Of a DNA stretch of 64,000 nt, positions 1 to 11,690 are shown in pieces. The DNA is taken from NCBI RefSeq assembly GCF_945859705.1, contig NC_079134.1, positions 30,103,636 through 30,167,635 of the forward strand, read 5' to 3'. Positions within the stretch are counted from its first letter, which is position 1. Every line of letters starts with the position of its first letter. The position numbers were made by a program, and so were the translations under genes. A model generated the notes under the pieces. That model saw nothing but the letters and a program-made list of their open reading frames with translations. It had not been told where the DNA came from and made no database searches. This stretch comes from Episyrphus balteatus (taxonomy: Eukaryota > Arthropoda > Insecta > Diptera > Syrphidae).

Positions 1-261
1 GCTTGTCGCGATTTCAAGGTCAAATCGCGAAATGGAGATTTTCAAAATTAGCAAAAATAGGCTATGGTATTATATACACACATGATACATGATTTCAAGG
101 TATTTTTTAATGCTGATTCCAAAAAATCTAAAATCAAGACAATCTGACGTCTCTGGAAAAAGTTACACCTGTTTTTCATCTATCAACTCATATTATTATA
201 ACAGTTGCAAACTTGCTGCCGAAAAACCCTTTCGCGATTTGACCTTGAAATCGCGACAAGC
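1..261. mobile_element. Inverted-repeat (MITE-like) element, left edge at window start
   Basis: Bases 1-30 and 232-261 are perfect reverse complements, containing the motif TCGCGATTTGACCTTGAAAT. A 30-bp perfect terminal inverted repeat around about 200 bp of AT-rich filler is typical of a short non-autonomous DNA transposon. The small open frame inside is not credible. The outer left boundary cannot be judged because the window begins there, and no target-site duplication can be tested. The right boundary abuts a separate dispersed repeat. Confidence 0.7.
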
Positions 262-380
262 GGACATGAGATTTTTCTAGACTTTTGAGATATGTTATAG
301 AATGTCAAAAGGAAGATATTGAGCAAAAAAAATTTCTACTAACATTCATTCCGAGGTTAAACCCTTATTTGACTGGATTA
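258..380. repeat. Dispersed repeat L, copy 1
   Basis: The stretch beginning GCGGACATGAGATTTTT recurs at about 8411-8520 with the same word order (ACTTTTGA, then TTATAGAAT, then CATTCATTCC/CACTAATTCC). Its distal part (GATATTGAG to GGTTAAACCCTT) recurs at 15314-15375. No coding content or terminal structure is visible, so the class is unknown. Confidence 0.55.
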
Positions 381-1298
381 TAATAGCTTTGAACAACTCT
401 TAGGTATATTAGCTAAATATTAAGTAGGTAAAAAAATTTTTCAAATTTGGTAAGGACTTCGGGTGGCAAATCCGTTTTGAACGGATTTGATAAAATGTGC
501 TAACTTAATCAAAAAATCCAAGAAATAGCATAAAAAGATTATAAAAATGTTTTCTTACTACTTTGGTACTTTTTCGTCTTTGTTTTAAATTTTTAAATTT
601 TTTCTCATTGTTCAGAGCTATGAATTACTAAGAAGAGCCTTGGTAAACGTCATGTGAAGGACGAAGGGTTCAAGTTTTGATTCTTAGGCAACTCCAGTTC
701 TAATGCACTTCATTGCTGATTTTCGGTCTTCCATCTGTAAAAAAAATTTCCTTTAAACAATAAAATTTAAGTGAGTGCTAATAGAATGCCTTGTTAATTA
801 AACTTATTGAATGCACATCAATAAACCCTTGAGCCCAACTTCGGACGTACCATCAAATGCAGAGATTCTTTCTTTAGCCGCACCACACGAATGTGGAATA
901 TATTACCTGCCTTTGTTTTTCACTGCCATTTTAATGTCAATTTAATGCATCGGTTTCCCCTTTTAAATCCCTCCCTATTTTCCTGAAGATCGCACTGTGT
1001 TTATCATATAAAGGGTATTTAGAGCGCGTTGAATATTATGTATACAAAAAAAAAGTCTTTTATCAAGGGTAGGGTTGTCGATTTTACGGCGGACCACCCG
1101 CTAAACTTGTTCCACTTATCTATAACATTAGCGTTATGAAATTCCAAGCCCCTACCTTAAGCGCAAGTTCAAAATTAATATTTTTTTTTAAATTTTACTT
1201 GGGTTCATAAAACATAAAATATTTTTTTTTTTCGAAAAAAATGTGAGCAAACATTAATATCAATAAATCAAAAAGTGCAAATGAAAGGTCTTCAACAA
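381..1298. other. AT-rich stretch, nothing recognised
   Basis: No credible open frame, RNA gene or terminal repeat was found. Homopolymer A and T runs are frequent, as in the rest of the window. Confidence 0.4.
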
Positions 1299-1765
1299 AC
1301 AACCGTGTGTGCTGTTACTGAAATTGACCTGAAAGTGGCACCAGAAATTTCGACATGGTTGGCTTTAAAAAATTCTTACTTTTTTTGTAGGCATGGTAGA
1401 AATATGATTGAAGCGTCATATAAAAAGTGAAATAAAAATGATATAAAATTTATTATAAATTGTCTTTTAAAAAATGTATTTAATGGCGTTAGAAGAGAAA
1501 AGAGATTGATTGTTTTGCTTTTTTTATGAAAACTAATTTTGTTAACAAAATTCTAGCTCTTTTTGTATGTAGATGTTGTATAGACATGGTCGATATAAAT
1601 ATTTTGAGCTGAAACAATAAGCTTTCAGATGGTATACAATTTATTGTAGGTCTTCATATAACAAAAGTGATGGAATAAAAAAAAGTTATATTTTTTCGAT
1701 TTTTCTTAAATGATTTTTAAGGTTTCACTTCAACCACGTGTGAATTGCACACATGATTTTTTTTT
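1299..1765 (+). mobile_element. Family A Helentron-like repeat, copy 1 (fragment, variant 3' end)
   Basis: This matches the internal part of the full family A copy at 30613-32324. Shared words in order are TTCGACATGGTTG, CTAGCTCTTTTTGTA, CATAGAC/ATAGACATGGTCGATA and AATAAGCTTTCAGATGGTATA. It ends in a short hairpin at 1735-1755 (stem CACGTGTG/CACACATG, loop AATTG). That end and about 70 bp before it recur inverted at 60045-60125. The 3' end differs from the GTAAACCGGCTTTAC end of the other copies, so this is a subfamily or a related family. Non-coding. Confidence 0.6.
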
Positions 1766-2526
1766 TTAGAAAAAGTACAACAACAACTTTCAAGCAATTT
1801 TTTACACTTTTAAAAAAAAAATTTTGACTTTTTCAAAAAAAAAAAATACAATTTTTCAATATCTATCAGCACCTGCTTCTATATGAGGTAGGAGGCTGAA
1901 AATTCAACAGTATGATACCAATAGGATGTGAAACCAAACTAAGGGGGGGGGGGGGGACGACCACTTTTTGAAAATTTTATTTTTCACATACAATCGTGGA
2001 TCACCTAAATCAGGAGCTTACTAAATTTGCTGAAAAGAAAGAGACACCTCTATTGGCAGATAATATTCCTAGTACCTTTCTTAGTTATCGACACAATTCT
2101 TGAAATTTTCCATTTTAGCGGGAAGTAGATTTTGTTGATGCAGTTGTTGAAAATTATGGCTAGGAAGATCATTGCTGGAGCCTCTTCAAGAAGAAGTTGG
2201 AAATGCCAAACGGTCCGGCTGATTTAATCGGTTTCAATAAATTAATTTTCTCTTCTGGGGTGCTAAAAAGTTTGTATTTGATCTGAACGCATTCGAGTTC
2301 GTTCTGATTTTGCTTCTATAAAGCCTTGCAGATGCTACTTATACCTACTTTTTTTTAAAAACTTACTTAAATCAAATTTGTTATTTGAGTAGTTCGTCAA
2401 ACTTCTTCAACTTCTATTGAACGCTACTACCATTTCAACATGAAAGGAGCATTTTGCGTGAGAGAGACAACAACATTTTCAAAACTAGTAAAGCATTGCC
2501 TGATTAAGAACAAGTCAATTACGGTA
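1766..2526. other. AT-rich stretch with a 14-base G run
   Basis: A G14 run at 1943-1956 stands out in otherwise A/T-dominated sequence. No gene or terminal repeat was found. Confidence 0.4.
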
Positions 2527-2554
2527 AATAATCATTTTTAGCAAAAAAAACAAA

Positions 2555-2784
2555 ACCGACTTCCATGGATCAAAACTGGGTTTTATGGTTTTTAAAATAG
2601 TTCCTATTTCTAAAAATGAACGAAATTGAAATGGGACCACACTGCAGCCACCAGCTTTCCAATACAAAAAGAATTATCAAAATTGGTTCACTCAGTCCAA
2701 AGTTATGCGGTAACAAACATAAAAAAAAAAAAAAAAAAAAAAATTAGAGACGAATTGAATACCTCCTCCTTTTTGGAAGTCGGT
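2555..2784 (+). mobile_element. Family C short repeat, copy 1
   Basis: The repeat is bounded by ACCGACTTCCA at the left and TGGAAGTCGGT at the right, an 11-bp inverted pair. It contains GAAATGGGACCACACTGCAG, GGTTCACTCAGTCCAAAG, a 23-base A run, and TACCTCCTCCTTTTTGG near the right end. The copy at 21163-21384 has the same order and orientation. Similarity between the copies also reaches about 25 bp upstream of the left motif, so the true boundary may lie further left. Either a MITE or the 3' part of a longer element; class not assigned. Confidence 0.7.
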
Positions 2785-2793
2785 AAAAATTAA

Positions 2794-3221
2794 GAGCCGA
2801 TTTTTCAATCTTCTAATAAACAGTCAGTTAACTGTTCGATGAATAAATTTATTAGGCTCATAAACAATCGGATAACAACATTCAATTTTTCAATCAAGAA
2901 TAATTTATTCTACAGAATAACAACAAAAAAAATTGTCAAATTCAGAAATATTCAAAACTAAACGTCGTTGTTATTTATAATTGTTTTTGTTTTCTTGTGT
3001 TCCTCTGTATTTTTGTCAAAATTATTTCAAAGCAGCTTTGACAATTGACACAGTATTTTTATTGAAATTATTCCTTAAAATAATTTTTATTCGGCTCTGA
3101 AAGAAGCAGATAGTTTTATTCATAGGAATAAGCTATATCTGCCTGTTGAAAAAATGATTTTTTCTCTATCAGGGGAATAAGTACTAACTGACTGTTTAAC
3201 TGACTATTGAAAAATTGGCCC
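2794..3221. mobile_element. Family D MITE, copy 1 (PIF/Harbinger-like)
   Basis: A 428-bp element whose ends are inverted repeats: GAGCCGATTTTTCAAT at the left and ATTGAAAAATTGGCCC at the right, followed inwards by matching CAGTCAGTTAACTG-like words. It is flanked by TAA at 2791-2793 and 3222-3224. A 3-bp TWA duplication is the hallmark of PIF/Harbinger elements. There is no coding capacity. It lies 10 bp after the family C copy. A second copy is at 38977-39405. Confidence 0.8.
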
Positions 3222-3224
3222 TAA

Positions 3225-5162
3225 AAGGAACAAAATTTGTGGTTTTTACATTTTTATTGAACTATGTAGGTTTGAATCGACATTGAAAATCATCATCCAG
3301 GCAGGGAAAAATCACATCTAAAAAATTTAGTGTGCGGTAAAAGGTTTTAAAAATGTCTTGACTTTGTATTTCGATATTCTGTCGTCGACTTTTGAGACCT
3401 TAATAAGTTAAAAAAAAAACAACACGAAGAAGCATTTGCTTACAAAATTTGGTAGATTTAATTTTGTATGACATTAAACTAAATTGCTACTACTTTCTTG
3501 TTGGACCTACTGCATGAAGTTGGATAAAATTAAGCAAATACTCAACTAAACAAAGTACATGTAGGAGTTTGTGGACATTTGCCTGCACTCTAAAAATTTA
3601 AAGTTAAAGTTCTCCATTGTTTGCATTTGCAAATACCTACTCTTTTACTCGTTGTCATTGTTGAATTGTTTTGAAAATGAGTTTAAATGAGACGCTGATT
3701 AATCGCGAGTATATGTGCTTCCTGTTGGTTTCGTCCTTTTTTCCCAAATGTCGTAAATATGTACATACAATCCTTCTGTGTGAATACTCGTTCAAGTCTG
3801 TCTTACTTGTCTGTCAAAAACTAGAGGTAAAAAGGATGTGGTTTTGCTTCTGCTCTTCTATTAAATGCAAGATCACACAATAAAGATTGCAGCTCGCTAT
3901 TTGTTGTTGTTATTTCATACTCAACTCCCACCTATTTGTTTTAGGACCATTCTCATAAACATCCTTAAAAACAGAGGGAAAAAGCGAGGATATATGTACA
4001 TTGAATAAAAGTATTGCGGGAAATTCGAGATTATATTTCATTTGTGAACGACAGAGAATATTCTCTCTCGGCATAATATAGAGTATGCGTTGGGAATGTG
4101 TTTAGCTTTTGTGGTGTAAAGAACGTATATTTGCTGTTATTCCAAATGTAAGTTTACAGTAGATCCTTTTGTTCATTTGTTTTTGCCCTATCGTTTGACA
4201 TTGCATGCCACCACCAGGATGTCTGACATTTCAGGAGGAGGTTTTTAAAGTCACAATGACATTGCGGAGGAGCTTCAATTCTATACTGTACGAACCCCTA
4301 TTGTTTTTTAGTTGCATCCTCCTATTCTAGAGGTCGCTTTCACTGATGGCAATCTCATTTGTGCTACATGAAGTTTTTATTCGCTTATAGCTTTTTGAAA
4401 AGACCATAATAATAGAAAGGGATTCATTATTGTGTATTGCCCAAAGCCCAGATACACAAAAAGGGGTTAGAAAAGAGGATACTGTATTTTATTGTCCAGT
4501 TCAATCAAAAAAAATATATATATGTGTATAACCAAATGGATGAGTGTACAATGTGTACATACCACAGAGAGAGAGAAGGATAACGTGAATTTGAAAATTT
4601 TGTATTCTCATTTGATCCTGATGGGATTATTTTCGGATGAAATAGACAAGAAAAGGAGTCGAGCATTAAAAGTTACAATGTTTCAAGTTGTGTATACGAG
4701 ATATACTCTTCTTGTTGTACGAGTAAAACTAACTATATCGAATTATTGGAGCACATGATTTTGTGTTTTGTTCGTAGATGCGTAAATGTCAGTTAATGCT
4801 TTGTGGTGATCAAGAGACCAAGACCAAGAGGAGAGATGTTTACTTTTCCCCAACAATCATGTTGATAGTTTCAGTTTAAATATGTATAAAATTGTATAAG
4901 TTTAAGAGCTTTGGGTTTGTTTTCTATGGATTTTCTGATGAGTTTATTGTAATGACCGAAACAGAAGTCTGAAACATAACTATTTTGTTACAATTAATGA
5001 ATATCGGGTTTTATTCTTATACAAATAAATTTGGATTTATTCACAATGATATTTTGAATAATCAAGGTCTTCAGTGAAAATGTTCAATTTAACAAAATTT
5101 GTTATTTTACTGGAGTAAATGAATTGGATCTGATTTTATTATTGATAAACTGACTTATTAAT
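3225..5162. other. Unique AT-rich stretch, no gene seen
   Basis: Sequence around 3600-4900 is less homopolymeric than the repeats and shares no long words with the rest of the window, so it may be older host intronic or intergenic DNA. It holds a short AT dinucleotide run near 4517. Open frames of 70 and 88 codons are present by chance and show no family signature. Confidence 0.4.
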
Positions 5163-5304
5163 CATAGACCTGCAGTTTTAACTTCGTGGAGTTCTCACAA
5201 AAAATGAAGACCTTACATTTTTTAGCTTCGCATTCTCAATAAAGGATTTTTATCCTAGAGACCCGCACTTTTAGCTTCGTGAAGTTCTCATACAACGTGA
5301 ACCC
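5163..5304 (+). repeat. Tandem repeat with CCTAGAGACCCGCACTTTTA unit, left part
   Basis: Units contain TTTTATCCTAGAGACCCGCA, CTTCGTGAAGTTCTCATACA and GAAGACCTTA. Partial and full units occur here and resume at 6109-6270 after an 804-bp insertion. The unit length is roughly 95 bp and the copies have diverged. Confidence 0.65.
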
Positions 5305-6108
5305 AAGTAACAATTTTACTTGCATAAGGTCCATTTTGTTCGATTCGACAAGCTATAGTTTGTATACGTTTAGTTTAAGGCTTACTTATGCAAGCCATTA
5401 ATTTTGGAAAGAAATGAGGTCTCCTTAAGGCTATCTAGAAGTGTTAAGAAGAAGCCTTGTAAATATCAGTTAAATAAGACCTTTATAAGACCTTTTTGAA
5501 CCGTTCTAAAGAAGCCTTGTATTTTCAAGTGCAGATATGCAATGTTTGTACGCATTAGAAAAAAACATTGCATTTCAATGTGAGGTTTCAATTAGCTCCC
5601 AATTTTGCACTCATCTTTAATATTCGACCATGGTCTACTGGTAAGGTGCTGGCTTGGTATGCAGAGGTACGTGGGATCATTTCAGAACAACAGTAAAAGC
5701 AGTGGAATTTCCAAAAAAGTAAAAGAAACAAAATAGGAAAAAATAGAAACAAAATGCAAAACAGAAAAAAATTTAAAGAAAATATACAAAATTCAATAAA
5801 TTCTTTTTTTTTTTATGCATAAATTCAACATCTTGTTCAACACCTTCAACAACTGCTATAAGGCCTTATTATAATATCCTACGCAAGTAATCCGGTTTGT
5901 GCATTAGATAAACTGCAGGAAGACCTCCGTAAGGCCATTTTAAGCTGTTTGTCACAAGCTATTAGCTTGTGGATTACCTGTGAAGGAAAGTCCTATGCAA
6001 TTTCGGTAAAATGCTTCAAAACGATTTGCATAAGACCTGTCCTTCTTGTTATGAAAGCCAAAAAATAGCTTGCATTGACCCTTATGAAAGCTAAATAATT
6101 GTTACTTA
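5305..6108. mobile_element. 804-bp MITE with AAGTAACAATT termini
   Basis: The left end AAGTAACAATTTTACTTGCA and the right end, read in reverse complement as AAGTAACAATTATTTAGCTT, match, and similarity continues inwards through CATAAGG and AAGCTAT. The element splits the tandem repeat at 5163-5304 and 6109-6270, which confirms it as an insertion. No clear target-site duplication is visible. The interior repeats words such as GCCTTGTA, AAGACCTTTATAAG and TTAAGGC. It also holds a tRNA-like SINE head. Confidence 0.65.
5626..5795 (+). mobile_element. Candidate decayed tRNA-derived SINE
   Basis: GGTCTACTGGTAAGGTGCTG followed by GCTTGGTATGCAGAGGTAC resembles the D arm and anticodon-stem half of a tRNA, including a box A-like segment. 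The expected box B, GGTTCGAATCC, is degraded to a GGGATCATTTC-like segment near 5670. After a short body comes an A-rich tail with AAACAAAATAGG-type repeats from about 5705 to 5795. The head-plus-A-rich-tail layout fits a SINE better than a tRNA gene, because no intact acceptor stem can be drawn. Similarity was judged by eye only. Confidence 0.45.
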
Positions 6109-6270
6109 GGAAGACCTTAAATTTTTTAAAGTCGCATGCTCAGTGAAAGATTTTTATCCTAGAGACCCGCACTTTTAACTTCGTGAATTCTCATACAACA
6201 TGAAGAATCCTCTATGAAGAATTTTGATCTTAGAGAGTCGCACTTTTTACTTCGTGAAGTTTTTACTTTT
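6109..6270 (+). repeat. Tandem repeat with CCTAGAGACCCGCACTTTTA unit, right part
   Basis: This continues the repeat interrupted at 5305. It has one clear unit (AGACCTTAAATTTTTTAAAG to TCTCATACAACATGAAG) and a more diverged one (GATCTTAGAGAGTCGCAC to CTTCGTGAAGTTTTT). Confidence 0.65.
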
Positions 6271-8410
6271 TTTTTTACTTCGAATCACTCTCTCACATAA
6301 TTTATTATAGGTATTGTCCCCATTCTCCATTAATCCCCTACAAAACATCACTTTCTAAGAATATTTTTATATCTGCTGCAGTTTTTTTTTACCGATCTCG
6401 CTCGACTATATCCCTGATATGAAAAAAAAACCTACCCAAATTTTCCCAATAAATAAAAACAAAGAATTTTATTCATACTTTCCAGTTCATTTAAAATGTA
6501 TATTAATAAAATTTAAATTGTGTGCCTATTTCGACCCAAGAGTTATTCCTTCCGACTTAATTAATGAACAAAGTTAAAATAAGGGTCGACCCATTTTCAT
6601 TCTCTCTCGAAATTCTCAACCAAACCCTTAAAAAAAAAGATAGATAATATTCGTTTGACCAAATTTTAATCAAAATACCGTTGAACCTTTAGATAACATT
6701 GCTCATATATCATGTCCCTGTGTAAAAATATTAAATTTATTTACCCAATCAACATATTCAACATGTAGGTGTAGATACAATACAACCACCCACCAACACA
6801 AACATAACACCACTAACACATCAACCCACCCGAAAAATATTTTCTTAATCAAAAAACAAACCTTAATATCACTGCCTAACAAAATTGCCCCAATAATTTA
6901 TACCCGATGACGACAACGACACATCCGTCCCAAACTTCCAAAAGATAGAAAGTAGAAATAAAAAAAAAAAAAAAAACAGAAAGTTAAGTAACAAAAAGGC
7001 CAACCAACAAAGTTCTTTCTCTCCCCCATATGATGAAGCCCACCCTACAAAAGGATTCACACAAATACCAAAAAAAAAAGACCAACATTACTTTCATATA
7101 AGGATATATGTTGCTCTCGAAAAGCTAACCGAAATAGTTTTTCCCTTAAAATGTCTCTGCGCCAGAGATAAATCAAAACCTTACTTCTCGTTCTTTTCTT
7201 TTTTATTTAAAAAAAAAAAATATGAAATAAAAAATGAAAAAGGTCATCATAACATATAATGAATTCTATTTAAATGGTAATCAGTTACCCTTTTTGCAAG
7301 GGTGGAAGATTGATCTTTTTTTACGGCTTTCAGAGATTTTCTATTTTTTTTTTTTTTTCAACTTAAAAATAAAAGAAAAGCAGTTCTTGATGTTGGTAGC
7401 GGAGGCGGTGGCGTTAGTAGAAATCAGTGCTGGAGAAGTATTTTATATGGCCTTGGCCATGGTAGTGGCTCATATACAGCTTCTTTAGATCATACGACCT
7501 TTAATTGTCAAAAACAATGAGTTTGACATAATCTTGATGCCAACCTCCATCGCTTGCAACAGGTGGTGGACCCGAGTTCTCTTGTATAGATTTCAGAAAG
7601 ACAGACCAAAGAGCTTCAGTTTTACAAGAGCTACTAATGGTCAATTAGTCCAAGCGGCGACTGTCGAGTTACTTAGCTCATAAGGTTGGAGGTTAAAATT
7701 AGTGTCAAATGAAAGATAAGTTGATACTGAAAATAAGAAAAAAGGGTTTCCACTTCTAAAATGGGAACTTCCATGTGGCAACCCTATTTTAAAGGAAAAA
7801 TTGTCACATAACTAATGCATTCATATCTTTGTTGTTTGGCCAGATAAAAAAATTTTTGAAATTTAAAACGAAAGTCAAAATAGTAAAAAAAAAAAAATAA
7901 TAAAATAATATAAAGAAGAAGAACGGAACCCTACAAATGTGCCAACCCCATCCAAATGAAAACAACACTGACAAAAATCTTCTTTGAACAAAACAGTATA
8001 ACTTTTTATGCACTAGAAAGCTAAACTATACACCATATTTTAGATAATACTCTCTTCTATTTAAAAAAAATGTCGGGTGCCACCCCGCAAATGTAGACAA
8101 GTACTCGGCAACCCTACTAAAATGCTAAAAAAAAAACGCAAAAATCACTTGTTTGAAGATAAGGTGAAGATTTTGAAAATTTGGAAAACTACACTTCAGA
8201 TATTTGTGTCAGATCAACATAAATAAGGTACCTATTTTACTTTTCAGGGATGGTCAGATTGATTTTTTTGTGGGGTTTGTTGGAATCGGCGTTAAAAAGT
8301 ACCTTGAAATCATATATGGGTTATGTTGGTATACATATAAGAATCTAAAGTGTTCTTATTATTTTTTTAATCTGCACCTAACTTTAGTTTAACCTGGAAA
8401 ATTAGGACTT
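6271..8410. other. AT-rich stretch, no gene or element recognised
   Basis: Long A and T runs are frequent. A short less biased segment around 7390-7640 (GGCGGTGGCG, CAGGTGGTGGACCCG) has an open frame of 84 codons that starts in poly-T-rich sequence and is not credible. TGGCAACCCTA-like words occur at 7776 and 8107 in the same orientation, but no element end could be established. Confidence 0.35.
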
Positions 8411-8520
8411 GCGGACATGAGATTTTTTTAGACTTTTGACATAAATTATAGAATATCCAAACAAACATAGAAACCAAAAAAAATAGCCTATTAGCACTAA
8501 TTCCAAGATTGTACCAGGAT
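8411..8520. repeat. Dispersed repeat L, copy 2
   Basis: Begins GCGGACATGAGATTTTTTTA and follows the copy at 258-380 for about 110 bp with scattered differences and a small indel. Confidence 0.55.
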
Positions 8521-8963
8521 GTTATTCAGTGCATATCCCAAAATTTACCCTTTTTTCAAAAAATTACCATTTTGTCATAGATATGAATGTTTTTTGCATT
8601 GCATTGTTTTGATTCTTAATGATAATGGACATAAAAACCTTCATGCAAAATTTGGTTCCGCTACCATAACTTTTAAGGGTTTTTTGGTAGTAAGTAATAA
8701 TTTGAGGGTGCTCTTTACAAATTTGAAAACCGTTTTTGTCAAAAAAAATTTCATTCCGCAGGTAATATGATTTAATGGGACATAGAACAATAAAAACAGA
8801 GAAGTATAGCCTTTTGAAAATGAGCCCGAGTATTCTTGATTGTTCTAAGTCCTATCATATTTTGTTCTGAGTCCACTTTTTATTTAAGGAAAGTGCGTAC
8901 TTGTATAGGAATTATTCTATGTCAAATTTTGGGTTTTTAGTTTTATAAAATATTTAAAAAAAA

Positions 8964-10299
8964 GTAGGTATGCACCTTAGGGTGGGTCAAAAAAATCGAA
9001 ATTCTTTTTTTTTTGATTTGGTACTCCGAAAGATCGATTGCTAGACCCTCTAGAATATACACACCAAATATGAGCTCTTTATATTAATGGGAAGGCCCTC
9101 CGCTTTGCAATTTTCCATTTGTACATCAAGCTTCTACAAAAAAAAAATAATTTTTTCATTAATTGACTTTTTAACAAATTTCTTTTCATATTCTTGTAGG
9201 AAATTGAACGCTCTACAAAAAAGGCCTTATACACTTTTTTCGTTTATCTAACCGTTGAATAGATATTTGAGGTCCAAAAATCGAGAAAATCTTTAATAAT
9301 TCGTTTTTGTTCTTAATTTTGTAACACATTGAAAAATTATAATAATCAAACGCGCAAGACATATTCTTGTTGGAAATTGATTGTTCCACAAAAAATCTCT
9401 TATTAATTTTTTCATTAATTTAACCATTCTAAAGATATTCGAGCTCAAAGTTAAAAAAAAATTTCCAATTCACTTAAACTTCATTATTTTTAAATTAGCA
9501 AGATATATTCTTGTAGGGGCTTAAACGTTCTACAAAAAATTCCTAGGAATGAAATTGATTGCTTTCACCGTTTAGAAGATATTCGTATCCAAACCAATGT
9601 TCACTGATTCAATAGTTTTCTTATGACCCGTATGCATTGTGATTTGGATACGAATATCTTTAAAACGGTTAAAGCAATCAATTTGATGCCAAAGAATTTT
9701 TTGTAGAACGTTTAAGCCACTACAAGAATATTTCTTGCTAAATTGAAAATAATGAAGTTTCAGTGAATTGGAAATTTTTTAAAAATATAAAATGTTTTTA
9801 TATTTTTTTTTAACTTTGAGCTCGAATATTTTTAGAATGGTTAAATTAATGAAAAAATTAGTAAGACCTTTTTTGTGGAACAATCAATTTGAAACAAGAA
9901 TATGTCTTGCGAGTTTGATTATAATAATTTTTCAATTTGTTACAAAATTAAGAACAAAAAACGAATTTTTAAAGATTTTCTCTATTTTTGGACCTCAAAT
10001 ATCTATTCAACGGTTAGATAAACGAAAAAAGTGTATAAGGCCTTTTTTGTAGAGCGTTCAATTTCCTACAAGAATATGAAAAGAAATTTGTTAAAAAGTC
10101 AATTAATGAAAAATTTTTTTTTTTTTAGTAGAAGCTTGATGTAAAAATGGAAAATTGCAAAGCGGAGGACCTTCCCATTAATATAAAGAGCTCATATTTG
10201 GTGTGTATATTCTAGAGGGGTCTAGCAATAGATTTTTCGGAGTACCAAATCAAAAAAAAGAATTTCGATTTTTTTGACTCACCCTAATGCACCTACTAA
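8964..10299. mobile_element. 1.3 kb palindrome, fold-back element with TTAGGGTG ends
   Basis: The left arm (8964-9599) and right arm (9635-10299) are reverse complements over about 640 bp with a spacer of only about 35 bp. Matching landmarks include GGGTGGGTCAAAAAAATCG at the left and GATTTTTTTGACTCACCC at the right, AAATATGAGCTCTTTATATT and its complement, TCTACAAAAAAGGCCTTATA, and GATATTCGTATCC close to the centre. No transposase frame exists. A diverged single arm of the same family is at 60932-61301 plus 62798-63090. Terminal words suggest a DNA transposon end, but no target duplication is evident. Confidence 0.85.
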
Positions 10300-11650
10300 T
10301 GAGGTAAACTTTTATGGTTTATTTAAGAGAAAAGAACTAAATCTCACCATCCAGATATAACTAGTTAGTAATGAAAAATGGTAATGATCATGGTCAACAA
10401 ACGTCTGTAGTTGAAAGGCCTTAAATAAAATGCCATTCCAGCACTGGTTAACATTAGAGAGTACCTACCGGAAGCGCAAGAGTTTTTACGCCAGAGCTAT
10501 CACATTATTTTCAAAATGTAAATTTTATGATTCATATATATATAGGTACACTTACATACATTTAAACAATTTTTTTCTTTCTTTTATTTTATTTCTTGAA
10601 TAACATAATTTTCTAATATTCAAAAGAATACGGAAAAATGTTAAAATTGTATAAGAAAGAATGAGAAAGACCAAAAAAAAAAAAATACAACTTTTTTAGA
10701 GCTACTTTTGATAAGTTGGTTGGTTGGTTTTGGTACCCCCAAACTCTTATACAAAGAAAAAACCAAACGATGACAGTTTTGGGAGATTGAGGTGAAATAA
10801 GTATATGTGTGTGTGTGTGTGTGTAGGAGAAAAAGGACATTTGAGTGGCATTTTTTGTCAGAACTGGCTTTTTATTATATATGATTTTTTTTTCTTCCTT
10901 TGTTTCTTATGCTTTCTAAGTTATGGGTATGTCGTCACATTATGGGTCTTCTTAAGGATTTTACTTAGACATATACGTGACATCGTATAAGGATTTTTTT
11001 TTATCCATTTTTACAGATGTGTCTTAGGCTCTGATAGCCAGCTGGCTGCTGCTACTTCTTAAATCAGAAATTTCTCGATGCCCATTATTTTGTGTGTGCT
11101 AATATTGTCCATAAGAGTATAGTGCATTTGCTAAGGTCTTTTTATCATCCAAGGACGAGAATTTTGGACCTAACCATCATAGATCTCAAGCATAATAGTG
11201 AAATGGCCAATAAAGAATGATTTATTGCAAAGTTAATTCAATTTGGCTATGAAGAAAAGTTATTTTATTTATAAAAGGTTTGGAAACAAATTTTATCTAG
11301 CATCAACACTCTTTATAAAGTAGGATTGAACTTTTGATATTGATCAATACAAATAGCCTGGCTAATCAATGAGGGCTTTGCAGCTGATAGGTGAATTAAT
11401 TAAGCCAAACACATATTCGTTAGGTTTTCACTCTTAATTATATTTGTAAAGTTGTATTTGCATCGTAACTATACGTAATTTAATTCTATACAATCAAAAG
11501 TTATAGCCACTCGTGAAAAAGGCTTAGTATACCTGGAATTATGGTATTTTGGAAAATTACCCTGATGCAATTTAGTCACACATGCAGGTTGAATTTATAT
11601 ATGTAATATGATGATGACGACTTGATTGACGTCGAGGGAATTAGATGAAA
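10300..11650. other. AT-rich stretch with a TG microsatellite
   Basis: Contains a (TG)n run at 10806-10824 and a short AT run near 10540. There is no credible coding frame, since those present run through the microsatellite or poly-T. Otherwise it looks like unique non-coding DNA. Confidence 0.4.
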
Positions 11651-11654
11651 TGAA

Positions 11655-11690
11655 CGCGAGCAGCGAGCAACGAGCAACGAGCAACGAGAG
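11655..11690 (+). repeat. Short tandem repeat, CGAGCAA unit
   Basis: About five head-to-tail 7-bp units (CGAGCAA/CGAGCAG) in an otherwise AT-rich region. Probably replication slippage. Confidence 0.7.

Noticed and set aside
5626..5700. Functional tRNA gene
   Set aside because: Box A-like half is good, but the acceptor stem and box B are broken and an A-rich tail follows.
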